DNA from: Ophiura sarsii
Taxonomy: Eukaryota; Echinodermata; Ophiuroidea; Amphilepidida; Ophiuridae
Reading direction: 5' to 3'
Length of the DNA: 64,000 nt
Assembly (NCBI GenBank): GCA_035610835.1
Contig: CM069447.1
Span: 64,575,060-64,639,059, forward strand
Below are positions 10,860 through 22,734 of this stretch, in pieces (positions within the stretch are counted from its first letter, which is position 1; the number at the start of each line of letters is the position of its first letter). The notes beneath the pieces were generated by a model. That model was not told where the DNA came from. It saw nothing but the letters and a program-made list of their open reading frames with translations, and ran no database searches. Both the position numbers and the translations under genes were made by a program.

Positions 10860-12240
10860 CAGTATAACCCCCCCCCCCCCCCCACCTAACCTTCATATAG
10901 GGTCTTCAGAGTTTGGGGTCAAAAGTCACACAGGGGTAGGGGTCAAAACGTGATTTCCCTTAAATCGCTCTTGCAATTTAGTGAAATGACCTAGGATCGG
11001 TCCACATTCCTTATGACAATACGCACATATAATAGTTAGGTTTTTAAAATGAACAATTATTAAGTGGTCGAAATGTTAATTTGTACTCTTTTCACTTAAA
11101 ATGCATCTTGTCTCAGAGGAAATGACCGTCATAATTGATCAAAAGAAACATTGGTTCATTGCACATATGGGGTCTTCAGCGATTGAAAGTGACATAGCAT
11201 ATGGAGTCACTAGGGGTCATTGAACTTTACAGTAAAGAAATGCTCCGATTTATACCAGATTTGTTTCATCTTGTTTGATTTTGTAAAACAAGAAAAAGAG
11301 TCAATAATCATACCCAGGTCAAAGGTCAAGAAGAGGGTAGCTAGGGGTCAAAATATTAATTTTCAACCCGTTCACTTAACATGCTTCTTGCCTATGAGGA
11401 AATCACTGAGGATACTCACAATTGGTCAAATAATTTCTTGCGTCCATGCACATATAGGGTGTTCAGCGATTAAAAGTGACATGTCATATGTGGATTTTAG
11501 GGTCATTGACCTATACAGGGGTAAAATTGAAGACGTGCCCTGATTTCAATCGGAGTTGTTGCATCTTATTTCATTTGATAATACAAGAAAAAAATTCAAT
11601 CATGACCTTAGGTCAACGGTCACACAGGGGTCACTAGGTAAAAACGTTATTTTCACTCAAAACGTCCTTGCAATTTAGTGAAATGACCCAGGATCGTCAA
11701 CATATTCCTTATGACCATACACATATTATAATAGTTAGGTTTTTAAAAGCAACATTAGTTGGGTGTCTAGGGTTCAAAATGTAAACTTTCAATCCGTTCA
11801 TTTAAAATGCTTCTTGTCTCAGAGGAAATGACTGATGACCGTCATAAATATTCAACAGATTCCTTGGGTACATACACATATAGGGTGTTCAGCGATTAAA
11901 AGTGACATGCCATACGGGGTTACTAAGGGTCTCTGACCTATACAAGGAGAAATGTAAGACATGCTCCGATTTGGACCAGACTTGTTTGAACTTATTTGAT
12001 TTGATGACACAAAAAGAAAAGAAGTAAATGATCATAACCAGGTCAAAGATCAAAAAGGGGTTACTAAGGGTCTAAATGTAAATCTTTTATCCATTCACTT
12101 TAATTGCTTCTTGTCTCAGAGGAAATAACTGGTGACCGTCAGAATTGGTTAAAAGATTCATGGGATCCATGCACATAGGGTGTTCAGCGATTAAAACAAG
12201 AAGAAAAGTGAATCATGACATTGGGGTCAAATGTCAGGAA
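10860..12240. repeat. Degenerate GGTCACTAGGGGTCA repeat family, copy 2 (tandem)
   Basis: TGTCTCAGAGGAAATGAC-like phrases recur near 11107, 11380, 11813 and 12112, and CAGCGATTAAAAGTGACATG-like phrases near 11176, 11463, 11890 and 12184. Irregular units of roughly 290-430 bp are implied. The same family is at 1700-2300. A C-run lies at about 10867-10883. Confidence 0.7.
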
Positions 12241-12309
12241 CGAGTGTAACATCAAGGTGGCTTGGTCTTTGACCAGAGCAAGATCTAGTTGTTTATTCAT
12301 TCTGTATCT

Positions 12310-12943
12310 ACTATATCCATGATTATACCAGGAACGATCGAATGGAGGGACAAGAAATGGCCTATTGTATCACTATATAATCGTATTCAATTACATACTA
12401 TGCGGGCTTATCTCTAGTATATAGTTGCGGGTGTGTTTTTACTCAAGGAACTCAAAGGTTGCCCTATAATCTTTCGGAAAATGATCAACATAATTATTAT
12501 TGTCAAAAAAACTTAGGCCTAGGTCAAACGTGATTTATTCAAAAAATAACGTTCTAGTGTTAATAATAATCGGTATATTTGAGAAATGTGATACTTTTAG
12601 TTTTACAAAAAAATGTGAAAACATGCTAGAACAAAGCAATTGATAATTTTCCTGGAAAGTTTAAACTATAGACTTTTTGTTCCTATTGATTCCAATAGCC
12701 AAATAAATCGGACAATGATGTTTTTTGATGATATGTCTGCATTTCTAGAGTATAGTAGTTCAGTAAGAATTGCACAGGTAGTCATGTGGATATCTTCACA
12801 ACTATGACATGTCCGTGAAGTAGGGTACAAATGCAATTGTAGTGCTGAAAATGATACATGATTGCATATTTGTATATCGCTGTGTTTTTACCGTTATACA
12901 CAGCGCTCTGGAACTTTTTTGTCGTATGCGCTTTATATGTCAT

Positions 12944-12977
<34 letters not shown>

Positions 12978-13960
12978 GAGGATGTCTAGATTCAGAATCC
13001 ACCGTGGCAATTTCTTTATTGTAAGGTTTGGAGTTAGAGTCACATCAGCATACTGATAATTATTTGATTTGAAAACTTTCAAATATTCAATACAAGTAGA
13101 TTGAGACTATGGTCTTCATTATTTGTGGTTATGTTGATTAATTAAACCGTGCCTTGTTGAATGCCTACAGTGTATAATACTTAGAGATATCTAACATCAC
13201 AATTCCACCCTCAGATCATAAGAAACCCCATATACAGTTAGTATCATTATCATTATATTACTTCACCACTGGTTTTCTTAAGAACATATGTATACTTGCG
13301 TACAGGCATGTAAATCAACATTATACCTACATTAATTTGGAAACCAACACTGTGAGATAGCATAACATTGCGAGTGAAGTAATTCAAAATAAAATGGAAA
13401 TAGAAGTAAAGACTTACATTTTTAAATTAACAACATTAAGATCAGCTAATACACTAAGAATGCTCAGAAAACACGATTGCGTCATCACTCATCAGCCTGA
13501 ATTTGAATCAATAGGCCGTGCTTTAATTTCATACCGAACACGATATGTTTGTTTTGCAAATCATATTTGTCATTGTTATAATATAACAAACTCGAAAGGG
13601 GCGTGGCTTTTAACTACAATAAAAAAGTTGCCCAAGAGTGCCATTTTGGCATCCGGTGGATTCTGAATCTAGACATACTCATCCATGACTTTCAGCAATA
13701 AAATCACATTTGTACTGTACTTCACGGTCATGTCGAGCTTCCACCCGACTAAGGCTCCATTCGTATCGAGCAAGACACACAGCGAATCGTGCAGTATGAT
13801 TGCTGAAATTTGTACCAGCGCCCATTCATGAATGTATTATGTATGCCTGCTCAACTGATGATATTTGTACCCACGCAACACGCATACTTATATACATTAG
13901 TACAATAGTTTCTTGTCCCTCCATTTGATTGTCCCTGATTATAACAACAACCAATCCCGT
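12310..13960. mobile_element. Candidate long inverted-repeat (foldback) element
   Basis: Several segments of the left half reappear reverse-complemented in the right half in mirrored order: GGAGGGACAAGAAA (about 12343) with its complement near 13911; a GAAGTAGGGTACAAATG region (about 12817) near 13715; GTCTAGATTCAGAATCCACC (about 12983) near 13650. The arms are diverged and the outer ends uncertain. It lies in a gene A intron. Confidence 0.5.
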
Positions 13961-14035
13961 ATTGTGAGGGTTGAAAGATCATAAGGTGAAATCAAAAATA
14001 ATAAAGAGTATTAGTTTACAACTTGACATACATAC

Positions 14036-14084
14036 TTGCAGTAGTCGTGACATCGTCTTTCATTCGTGATTGGAATTTCGATAA
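14036..14084 (-). CDS. Gene A exon: short helical segment
   Basis: A 49-bp exon, phase 0 in and phase 1 out, between a TTTCAG acceptor and a GTATGT donor. It encodes LSKFQSRMKDDVTTTA. It has no family signature, but its phases are exactly those needed to join the signal-peptide exon to the first discoidin exon. Supported by context only. Confidence 0.45.
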
Positions 14085-14243
14085 CTGAAAGGAGCAAAAG
14101 ATAATTCTCACATTTAGATAATGATAGTGAGGTGTCTACCACAACCTTATCTGGCAACTGTTTATATCATAGCACTGTACTCTCAAAGAAAATAGTCATT
14201 GATTGACATACAATATTTCCAGTATTTGGTCGACCAACTCCTA

Positions 14244-14763
14244 CACTCTCAGAACAAAGGTTAACATCTTTAACCATGTTGGTTAATATTTTAACCAACG
14301 GGAGGTTACCAGGTGAACCACACAATTGGTTGGTTAAAACCGTAACCAACAGCTGTTGGTTAAACTTTAACCTGTGGTTGGTTACAATTTTTAATCATTT
14401 GTTGGTTAATATGTTTTAACCAACAGTGGTTGGTTAAACTTTAACCTGGGGTTGGTTACAATGTTTAATCAATTGTTGGTTAATATGTTTTAACCAACAG
14501 CAGTTGGTTAAAAAATGTTGGTTAAACATTTATTTGTTTCGCTAAACTTTAACCCAGACAACATTACAATATTGATGTTTCATCGGCCCATTATTGGCTT
14601 TCAATGTTGGCGGCAACCCCAGAACCAGGACAAACTTTGGCAAAGGGCAAGGGGCAGGACAAGGCACACGATCCTAGCCAAAAGGCCGGTAAGCGATAAC
14701 TTGTAAAAACGGCCGCAATTTTTAGACCACGTCAGAATTCGTATATGAAATCAATCGTGTTAT

Positions 14764-14798
<35 letters not shown>

Positions 14799-15368
14799 TG
14801 GTCCGCGGCTGTCTGTGTGTAGAGTAGAGCTATCAGTTGGTTGCCTGTGTGTAGAGCTATATCAGTCGCCGGACCGTGAAAATTGCCCACCGGTCGCGGT
14901 GGTTTTGTTAGGTGAGGTAAGGTGAGGTGGAATGGGGTGTGGTTGGATGGGGTGGGGTGGTGTGGTGGGATGGGGCAGGGGAGGGGTGGGGGTAGGAAGG
15001 GTGGTAGGATAGAGGTTGGGGAGGATAGAGTCGCCTTGAACCAAGGCTAATATCGGGCATAATGTATAAGGGGCGGCCTAACACGATTGATTGCACATAC
15101 AAATTCTTACGTGGTCTAAATAATGTGCGCAAAATATTTTCACGCCATTGAAATTCTTTGGCGGGAATCTTGTTTTGACCTATTGTTGGTTAAAATTATG
15201 TTGCCTTAACCAACGTTGAATAAACTAAAAATTAATTATAATTTAACTCTTTAACCAACGCAGTATTAAAAGTAATTTTTAACCAACGCTTCATTTTTAA
15301 CCAATGTAGTATACTTTTTAACCAACATTCTTTTAACCCATGTTTTTTTAATACCTGTTCTGAGAGTG
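14244..15368. mobile_element. TA-flanked non-autonomous DNA transposon with TTAACCAAC repeats
   Basis: The termini are CACTCTCAGAACA and its near reverse complement TGTTCTGAGAGTG, each flanked by TA. Both subterminal regions (14,260-14,530 and 15,180-15,350) are filled with many copies of TGTTGGTTAA or its complement. The middle has a C-run (about 14,766-14,798) and a GGTGGGG tract. No transposase is seen. Confidence 0.7.
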
Positions 15369-15971
15369 TATTATTAGAAAATACAAAAAGTTATATTGAA
15401 ACGAATTATCTAATATTGAAAGAGCTATATTCGAATTGGTTCAATATGTTAACAACTTGTATGGTTGAATACCAACACAGATGAACTTTCACGCTAACTT
15501 GTATGGTGTTGCGGTCATTGATATCGTGACAATTCGTGTTCATGTTTAATCATATGCATAACTGGAGATTTATTTGTATTTATTACGTCTATTTTAAAAC
15601 TACTTAACATTTATTTCATTTGATTATTATCATTGTCTGTTAATGTTATTATCATTATATTGTCAGTTCATTATGCAACGTAGACCTAAACGTAATACTT
15701 CGTTGGCGATATTCAATAGAAATGCCGTACATGTAGAAAGTAAATGCAAGTAAAATGTATTCTGTGGTCTAGAAACATCAATGCATACGCTGAGTACAAT
15801 CCACATGTTATCAGTCCAATTATTTTATTACGCTTTTTAAATGAAATCATAAAACAGTTACGAGAAATCAATGAGGCAATTATCATTAAATCAATCAAAT
15901 GTACTAAACAGCATTCGACATGTTAACTGTATATAGCCGTCCATTAACCTTAATATTCCGTAAACTCTTAC
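15369..15971. other. AT-rich gene A intron
   Basis: Between the TA-flanked element and the signal-peptide exon. No exon or bounded repeat is recognised. Confidence 0.4.
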
Positions 15972-16073
15972 CAAATTATCGGATCTGCTAAATGCCAGTG
16001 CATTTCCATCTGAAACTATCACAGCCACGAGAAAACTGGGAGCAAATAGAAGCATCAATGTCGATGGTGACAT
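15972..16073 (-). CDS. Gene A first coding exon: signal peptide
   Basis: The ATG opens MSPSTLMLLFAPSFLVAVIV, a classic short n-region, long hydrophobic core and polar end (SDGNA as likely cleavage area). The exon is 34 codons and stops at phase 0 before GTAAGAG, compatible with the exon at 14084. This places the product in the secretory pathway. An upstream in-frame extension exists but lacks an obvious better start. Confidence 0.6.
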
Positions 16074-16610
16074 TTCCTTTATTCTGAACTCTTTGCTACT
16101 TTGAAAGACGACAAAGAGCACGTATTCTCTAAGTGTTTTTTACGCTCTGAACACTCAGTTGACAAACGGTCTTACATTGAAAATGGGCCCAAGTAGATAT
16201 GAACACCCAAATGCTTATTGAAACACTGGGGTACTTTTATTAGCTATTACAATATAATTATACAAATATTTTACCTGCAAAAACACAATTGCATTACTCT
16301 AACTAATCCGAATGTAATTGGATACATGTGTTTTGACGTGTCTATTTTAATTATCAGTTTGTCCGAGTCTATATATTATTTAATTATCTTTTAATCGTTT
16401 AAACACACAGTTAAGGTCAGTTCTACCAGCTTATATTTGTCGTTTGCAATATATGGATAGTCCTTTGAATACCCTTGAAGTCCCTTGATGCTCAAAATTC
16501 GCGTTGTAATTATAATGCACGTTGAAATAGTCATTGACGTGTTCAAGCATCTATAATGTATTACCAAACTTGACATCATTGGATGAAAGGTGCGGTTTTT
16601 ACAGGGTGTC
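16074..16610. other. Intergenic region left of the Tc1 remnant
   Basis: Likely promoter side of gene A. It contains a fragment (about 16,350-16,390, CAGTTTGTCCGAGTCTATAT) related to the repeat unit at 16,942. No gene is recognised. Confidence 0.4.
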
Positions 16611-16611
16611 C

Positions 16612-16860
16612 TGAAAAGAGACAAAGAGAAACTCATCTAGCATTTGCAAGAGAACATTTGGACAAAGATCCAAGCTTTTGGTCCTCAGTGTTGGGGTTGG
16701 CTTAGATGCAAGACGAGCTTATCTGTGTCTCTTTTCAGGAGTAGAGTCTTTCTTGGTCGGCCTCCATGGAGACCTCTCATGCGCAATGTCTGCTGGAGTG
16801 TCTGCCATGATATCTTGGTCTTGGTATGGGGTATGACTAATTGTGAACAGGCATAAAAAC
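16612..16860 (+). pseudogene. Tc1-like transposase fragment, decayed
   Basis: Translation near 16,612-16,680 reads KRQRETHLAFAREHLDKDPS-like sequence, the segment before the second catalytic Asp of Tc1 transposases (FAxEHLxxxxxFW). The following bases lose frame repeatedly. It is a short relic without ends. Confidence 0.5.
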
Positions 16861-16941
16861 ACAATTTTTGTTGAATTCTATTGTTATGCAAACAAATTTG
16901 AGCCCAAATATATTGATTTGCAAACTAACTGTCTTTTGTTG

Positions 16942-17610
16942 GTCTTTGTTAATTTAATTCGCCAGTTTGTCCGAGTCTATATATTATTTATTCATTTCAA
17001 TTACTCGGCTGGTATCATTTGCTTGATCCTCGCGTTTATTTAATTAAGTTTCGCTTGTCATAGATTCTGCTAGAATCGTGCTTATAGGCCATCATCAATT
17101 GTTATTATTTACTCAGGTATTTCGGCTGCTAGAGGCTTTCAATAAAGACTTTGTATACATAATAGCTCGTTCGTCTGGTATCCATGTAAGCACAGTCCCT
17201 GTAGCCTAGTGGAGTAACCAATCGCCGCGATAGCGAGAGGGACCGGGTTCGAGGCTGTGTATTTTTAAGGTCTTTGTTAATTTAATTCTCGCCAGTTTGT
17301 CCGAGTCTATATATTATTTATTCATTTCAATTACTCGGCTGGTATCATTTGCTGATCCTCGCGTTTATTTAATTAAGTTTCGCTCGTCATAGATTCTGCT
17401 AGAATCATGCTTATAGGCCATCATCAATTGTTATTATTTACTCATGTATTTCGGCTGCTAGAGGCTTTCAATAAAGACTTTGTATACATATTAAATAGCT
17501 CGTTCGTCTGGTATCCATGTAAGCACAGTCCCTGTAGCCTAGTGGAGTAACCAATCGCCGCGATAGCGAGAGGGACGCGGTTCGAGGCTGTGTATTTTTA
17601 AGGTCTTTGT
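16942..17610. repeat. Tandem duplication (about 333-bp period) carrying a tRNA-derived SINE head
   Basis: The block from GTCTTTGTTAATTTAATT to GTGTATTTTTAAG is present twice in direct orientation, nearly identical. Each unit ends with a tRNA-like head (about 17,194-17,260 and 17,527-17,592) with an A box (TAGCCTAGTGGAG) and a B box (GGTTCGAGGCT). The order of body then head suggests tandem SINE copies or a satellite built from a SINE. Confidence 0.7.
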
Positions 17611-18027
17611 TAATTTAATTCTCGCCAGTTGTCTTTTGTGTAAAGCGAAAGTTCCACCACTCCAGCTGGTATAGATATGGGGAAAATGCAAACAACTCAT
17701 AAGGGTATGCATAATTGTGGGCTTAACTGTATTATATGAGCCATACATACTAGTTCTACATAGTTCGTGCCTTATTGAACAAAATTCAATATATGCCACT
17801 CACTGATCGTACTCTATTCAAAAAAGCGCATGCGCAACGCCGACATCACGTTACTAATTAAGTAAATCAATTTCAGATTAATTGCAGGACATTTATAATC
17901 ATCATCGTCTCAAAATAGACGAGCAATAATGAAATCCCTTCTCTAATGAACCTATTATAACGACTATATTCGATATATGATACCAGTGTAGACATCAAGC
18001 AGTTGGAATTGTTTACTTACTGCAAAC

Positions 18028-18070
18028 ATGAAGCTGTCAACATTTGTGATATTTACGGTATTTCTTGCAG
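18028..18070 (+). CDS. Gene B first exon: signal peptide
   Basis: A 43-bp coding exon: ATG, then MKLSTFVIFTVFLA and one base of the next codon, followed by the donor GTATGT (phase 1). It matches in length and phase the first exon of paralogous gene C at 57,683. It directs the product to the secretory route. It is too short to find without the downstream phase match. Confidence 0.65.
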
Positions 18071-18187
18071 GTATGTATTGTGTTAAGGTATTATAATGTA
18101 ATGCTAATAATGTACGCTGATAAAATGTAAGACGATGATACCTCAATTACCACACCAAAAATAGCATATTTCTGTGTCACTGCTTAA

Positions 18188-18468
18188 AGGAAGATGTTCT
18201 GATTGCTGGCCCGATTTTCAACTTGATGTTTTCTATTTTACATGAAAGGTCATCCTTAAAATTGTCGCATTCCAAAGTTTGAGTTGCATAACTCAAATGG
18301 TTCCATTTTTAGAAGCACAAGGTCACAAGAAATTGTCCCATTGAGTAGTACACGAACTGGTTGGTGGTTAACCACCTTTGGCAGTAGTTCTCCACATTCT
18401 GATATCAAACTATATTGATATGAACAAAAAAGTATACCAAAACAAAAAGGTGATCAGAACATACACCT
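18188..18468. mobile_element. TTAA-flanked MITE, copy 2
   Basis: TTAA on both sides (18,184-18,187; 18,469-18,472). The inverted ends are AGGAAGATGTTCTGAT and AGGTGTATGTTCTGAT. The interior matches 3,220-3,410 in the same orientation. It lies in the first intron of gene B. Confidence 0.75.
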
Positions 18469-18604
18469 TTAAATGTTAAATTAATTGTTTTATATGAGGA
18501 AAGACAATAGAACCCAAAAAACACTTTAATGTATCGGATAATACATACTCACAAATGTTAGCATATCTCGCCCTCGCGATGATAATTTTTACTTCATTTT
18601 TATC

Positions 18605-18730
18605 GGAGATCGTGCTCTTTCTACTGTTGGTCTAAAGCTGTGGAGCTCTTTATCGATTGACTTTTGTCATACAAATTCTCTTCATTGGTTTAAATCAGGA
18701 CTCAAAACATTCTTATTCAATGCCGCTTAG
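18605..18730 (+). pseudogene. 3' end of a non-LTR retrotransposon ORF
   Basis: Translation gives GDRALSTVGLKLWSSL and WFKSGLKTFLFNAA before a stop, the usual C-terminus of CR1/L2-type reverse transcriptase polyproteins. Only this tail is present. Confidence 0.6.
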
Positions 18731-18827
18731 AACAACTACATAAAAGTTGCTTTCTTGTTTGTTGATTGCGCCTTGGATTAGATCCGTATGCATGTATGTG
18801 TAGGTTGATATTACTATCTCATTTCAG

Positions 18828-19028
18828 AATTGACATCACATTTGGTCACTGCTGAAGAGTGTTATGTTGGTAAGGGTAGTAGTAGCACCGTTCATACATG
18901 GAGCTACACCCTCACTCCACGTGATCCTTGTGACTGTACCCGTCTCATACTTACCGGCCTTAAAGAGGACATCATACTCTCAGAAGACGTTGACATAATT
19001 AGACGACATTTAGCTGTAAATTGTCTAG
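18828..19028 (+). CDS. Gene B exon: unrecognised Cys-containing extracellular domain
   Basis: A 201-bp exon, phase 1 on both sides, between a TTTCAG acceptor and a GTAGGT donor. It encodes about 67 residues with the pattern CYVG, WSYTLTPRDPCDCTRLIL, then LSEDVDIIRRHLAVNC. The same pattern is in gene C (60,932-61,144), so it is a real, conserved module with four or five cysteines. I do not recognise the family. It lies between a signal peptide and HYR domains, so it is extracellular. Confidence 0.7.
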
Positions 19029-21480
19029 GTAGGTGTGGTCAATATGTAGTTAACTATTTCTACATAAAAAAAGTTGTATAAATGTTTGCATAATTTTTGC
19101 AGTTGACATGTATGTCCGTGTGTATAAAAATATGACACCAAACTTGATAACTTCATGGTCAACAAGTTGCGCAAACATGTGCACCTTTTTTAGGGACACC
19201 CTGTACAATTGACGCACGACCACTCTGGGGACGAGATTAGCGGAGTTTAAAATCAGGTTTTGTTAAACACGTCGTTTAATAGATAAACTTGCGTTTATTT
19301 TAGACACGAGTTTTAAAGTTAGACACGGTTTTAAGCTAAAACCGTGTTTAGTACGAGAATACGTCCAATGGAGTCTTGGTACGCGTCTATCGAGGTACCT
19401 GAATAATTTAGGAATTGATGTCCATTTAATAAGGCAAAATATTTTCGAAAACTCAATTATTGCCGACTGCACGGCAATTAACATCAAAGCAATAATGTAA
19501 TTATATACATACAATCATGTGTGTATCTAATTACCTTATGGCTTTGAGATTAATTGAGATTGTTCATTGCGCTATAAATAAGAAAACACAAACGAGGTCG
19601 ATGGATACGTTTGATATAAGCGTCCAAAGATACTATAAGTAATATAATTACTGTTTCATACCGGATACTGAACATAGAATATTTCCATGTATAGCTCACC
19701 GGCCAGCAGTGGGGTGCAGGGGTAGGTGGAAAGTTAGAAGATAACCATCACTTTTAGGTGGTAGATTGATGCATTTGGGTCATCATTAGGGTGGATGTGA
19801 ACATTGAAAGTGGGTAATGAGTAAACATTGCACGTTTTATGATTTTTACTAAAAGCCCGTTTTCTACCAAAGGAGTTGACGTTGCAATTCAGTTTTCACT
19901 GCTAGAATGTAGCTTCCTGTATGGGGAATAAAACTCCACCTCATTAAACTAGAAAAATGACCAAACCGGAATAAAAGAACGACTAACAAGTAAACTGGGT
20001 AAATGGGTACATATGTAAATAAATCATAAATACTATGGGCAAGATAGAGACCACCCGTCCGGTATGTTTGAGGTTCATGAGATATAGATGAGAAAAGAAT
20101 GACCATTAAAGGTATTTGTCAGGAAACAGTAGATTCCTTCTAAACACGAACCTTGACTTAACGAAGGAATAGATGGTTTACAAAGGTATCCTGTATAATC
20201 TCGAAGAAAGATGTTTACTCGCTATCACTGTCTGTATCTGATGCTAGATAAACTACTCGGTTGTCGCAACTCTCCTCATCACATCCGCAAGCGTCAGTAC
20301 AGGCTCTTTCTTCTTACATGCACATATCCTTGTCATATATCTTGTATTGCATCATCATTTTTCAAACGTCAGCACGGTTTCTGGCTATTACAGTCTAAGG
20401 TAATGGTTTCCCTCTTGTTAACATAACATAGCATAACAATTAATATTCATAATGCGCTATTACATCTAGACAATGCGCTATTCCGTCTAGATCATAGCGC
20501 ATGCGATAAAAAGCTCAAATTAGCATTGGAAAAATGTTCCATGACTGCGGACCAACTACACTGAATGATTTCTGACCCTAGACTTTGTTTGTTCTAGGAA
20601 CATTCCTTCAGGCGGGTTATGTCCTGAGCAGAGCGAGGAGTTCTTTGCGGGACACATGACGACCATAGATCTGATAAATAAGTAGGCGCTGTGTTGTTCT
20701 TGCCAACCATTTGAAGACAAAAGGGACTTGTTAAAATCTTATGATTTCACACCACTAAAATGGTTTCCATATCCGTTTACATGTTGAAGGGTTGTAACAA
20801 AAAGCCCATTTTTTCGCTTATAAAGCGACTGGATTTCTCAATTTGACATTTTCCGTAGATTTAACGATATCTTTGATCATTGAATCAAAACGATTATATA
20901 TGGTATCCCCGAAATTTCCGAGAAATTAGCCCCCAGAGTTGGACAACTAGTGTAGCGCCCTCACGTATCATAACAAGTTGAACAATGTTGCCAGAACCAT
21001 TTTTAATCAAAATGCATAAAAAAAACCTACCAAATGTATTAAAAATATTTATTTTTGTTATTTTGGTAATAGTCCTAAAATCAGGATTAAACTACAACTT
21101 TAATCATTTGGGAGCAATACGTACCATTTCTGATTAATTCTATAATCAGTTGGCCACAGGATGCCCAGCTGACAAAAAAAAGTTTGATTGACTTCTGCAA
21201 GGACTGAAATTAATTACTGTTGTGGAATCTAAAGGGCAGCCAGTGGAGTTTTTTAAGAGTTGTGGTAATAATGTTCACGCCTGGATATGGAACATATCAA
21301 CCGCGCAGCATGTTCTGCAATTTTTGCACTCTGTCTGTTGTTTCCCTTTTTGTTCCATTCTTTGTATGGGATAATGGTTATTGGTTTTGGTGTCTTTTGT
21401 TTGATCTTTGTTGTTGGGTTTTTTTTAGGGTGGAGGGTGGGTTGTTCGTTTGTTTATGTGTTTGAAATTAAAGTTACTTA
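19029..21480. other. Gene B intron, repeat-rich
   Basis: It holds a hairpin at 19,319-19,352 (AGACACGGTTTT and its complement around AAGC), an AGGGACACCCTGTAC transposon-end-like phrase near 19,190, and TGCGCTAT-GTCTAGA phrases near 20,455-20,510. No exon is recognised. Confidence 0.45.
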
Positions 21481-21484
21481 GTTA

Positions 21485-21552
21485 AATCGAGTGGGATTGA
21501 ACCCGGAACCTCCTGAATTATAGACAGGTGCTCTACCAACTGGGCTAATGAG
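21485..21552 (-). repeat. tRNA-derived SINE fragment
   Basis: On the minus strand it reads TTAGCCCAGTTGGTAGAGCA (A box region), CCTGTCTATAATTCAGG (anticodon-arm-like) and GGGTTCAATCCC (B box). The acceptor stem does not pair, so I read it as a SINE head rather than a functional tRNA. Confidence 0.55.
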
Positions 21553-21888
21553 AACAACTTGTATCGACATAGTAGATATACTTCTAAAGGCGTAGGGCTC
21601 AACTTCCCATATTTACCCGGGGGTAGGGGTGGGGTGGGGTGGTGGGGTGTGGGGGCTGTTCGTACGTTTATGTGTTTGAAATCAAAGCTACTTACTTCGC
21701 GAGGTGGGATTTATGATAATTAGTCTTTCCCTCGTGGTGGTCGAGAAACGAAAAATTCTATTAATACTATAATTGTATAATTATGTGCAATATATTTAAA
21801 TGCTACTTAGTGAAGCATCTCACGGCAATAAATATAATGCTCACAAATCGTAGTAGTTATAACATGCGCTGTGTACTTTTTAATTTAG

Positions 21889-22131
21889 ACCAAGAGAAAC
21901 CAGTCATCAACAATGTTCCAGGAAATATCGTTCAAGACACCGACAGTGGTGTCGCAACTGCTTCAGTGAATTGGATAGCGCCCTCAGCAAGTGATAATTC
22001 CGGTTCTGTTACATTGACAGCAACTCATCGCCCTGGCGTATCATTCGCTATAGGCGTAACTGTGGTAAATTATACAGCGATGGATCTGTATGGAAACGTC
22101 GCTACAGCGAGATTCAGTGTAACAATCCAAG
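21889..22131 (+). CDS. Gene B exon: HYR domain 1
   Basis: A 243-bp exon, phase 1 to 1, acceptor TTTAATTTAG and donor GTATGT. The peptide runs QEKPVINNVPGNIVQ, VNWIAPSASDNSG, GVSFAIGVTVVNYTAMDLYG and ARFSVTIQ, the HYR (hyalin repeat) signature with W-P-A-DN, F--G-T-V-Y-A-D--GN. HYR domains are about 80-residue immunoglobulin-like folds of extracellular adhesion and complement-like proteins. Confidence 0.9.
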
Positions 22132-22311
22132 GTATGTGCGCAAAGTGTAAGGTGTAAGGTGTGTGTTCAACATAAAATAATATAATATAAAAATGACAAA
22201 TCGTGTAGTAATATAATGTGCGCTGTACTTTTTAATTTAGAACAAGAAACAAAAACATATATAATGACAAATCGTGTAGTAATTCAATGTGCGTTGTACT
22301 TTTTAATTTAG

Positions 22312-22554
22312 ATCAAGAGAAACCAGTCATCAAAAATGTGCCAGCCAATATCGTTCAAGGCACCGACAGTGGTGTCGCAAGTGCTACAGTGAGATGGATA
22401 GCGCCCTCAACAAGTGATAATTCCAGTTCAAATACATTGACTGCCACTCATAGTCCTGGCGTATCATTCGCTATAGGTGTAACTGCGGTGAATTACACAG
22501 CGATGGATCTGTATGGAAACGTCGCTAAAGCGAGATTCAGTGTAACAATCCAAG
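22312..22554 (+). CDS. Gene B exon: HYR domain 2
   Basis: Same length, phases and splice signals as HYR 1; it starts exactly 423 bp after it. The peptide has VRWIAPSTSDNSSSNTLTAT and VNYTAMDLYGNVAKARF. The small differences from HYR 1 indicate a recent tandem duplication. A decoy acceptor (TTTAATTTAGAACAAGAAAC, about 22,230) lies in the preceding intron. Confidence 0.9.
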
Positions 22555-22734
22555 GTATGTGCGCAAAGTGTAAGGTGTAAGGTGTGTGTTCAACATAAAA
22601 TAATATGATATAAAAATGACAAATCGTGTAGTAATACAATGTGCGCTGTACTTTTTAATTTAAAACAAGATACAAAAAAATATATAATGACAAATCGTGT
22701 AGTAATTAAATGTGTGTTGTACTTTTTAATTTAG

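Larger units (their letters stand above)
2835..16073 (-). other. Host gene A: secreted discoidin/C-type lectin protein (gene extent, 3' part incomplete)
   Basis: Nine exons can be joined on the minus strand with consistent phases: 16073-15972, 14084-14036, 10367-10189, 9352-9209, 8144-8012, 7830-7732, 6297-6122, 4036-3742 and 2990-2835. The product would be signal peptide, 16-residue helix, F5/8C domain (about 151 residues), 33-residue charged linker, second F5/8C domain (about 156 residues), then the first half of a C-type lectin domain. Both domain families bind carbohydrate or lipid surfaces, so a secreted or matrix recognition protein is likely. The two F5/8C domains differ in exon structure: the first is split into three exons, the second into two. 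The remaining lectin exon is not seen and may be outside the window or lost. The joining rests on splice signals and phase, not transcripts. Confidence 0.7.

Noticed and set aside
17194..17260. tRNA gene
   Set aside because: Boxes are present, but the cloverleaf is not complete and the unit is tandemly repeated with a non-tRNA body.
21485..21552. Functional tRNA gene on the minus strand
   Set aside because: A and B boxes are present but the acceptor stem does not pair and the anticodon stem has a mismatch; more likely a SINE head.
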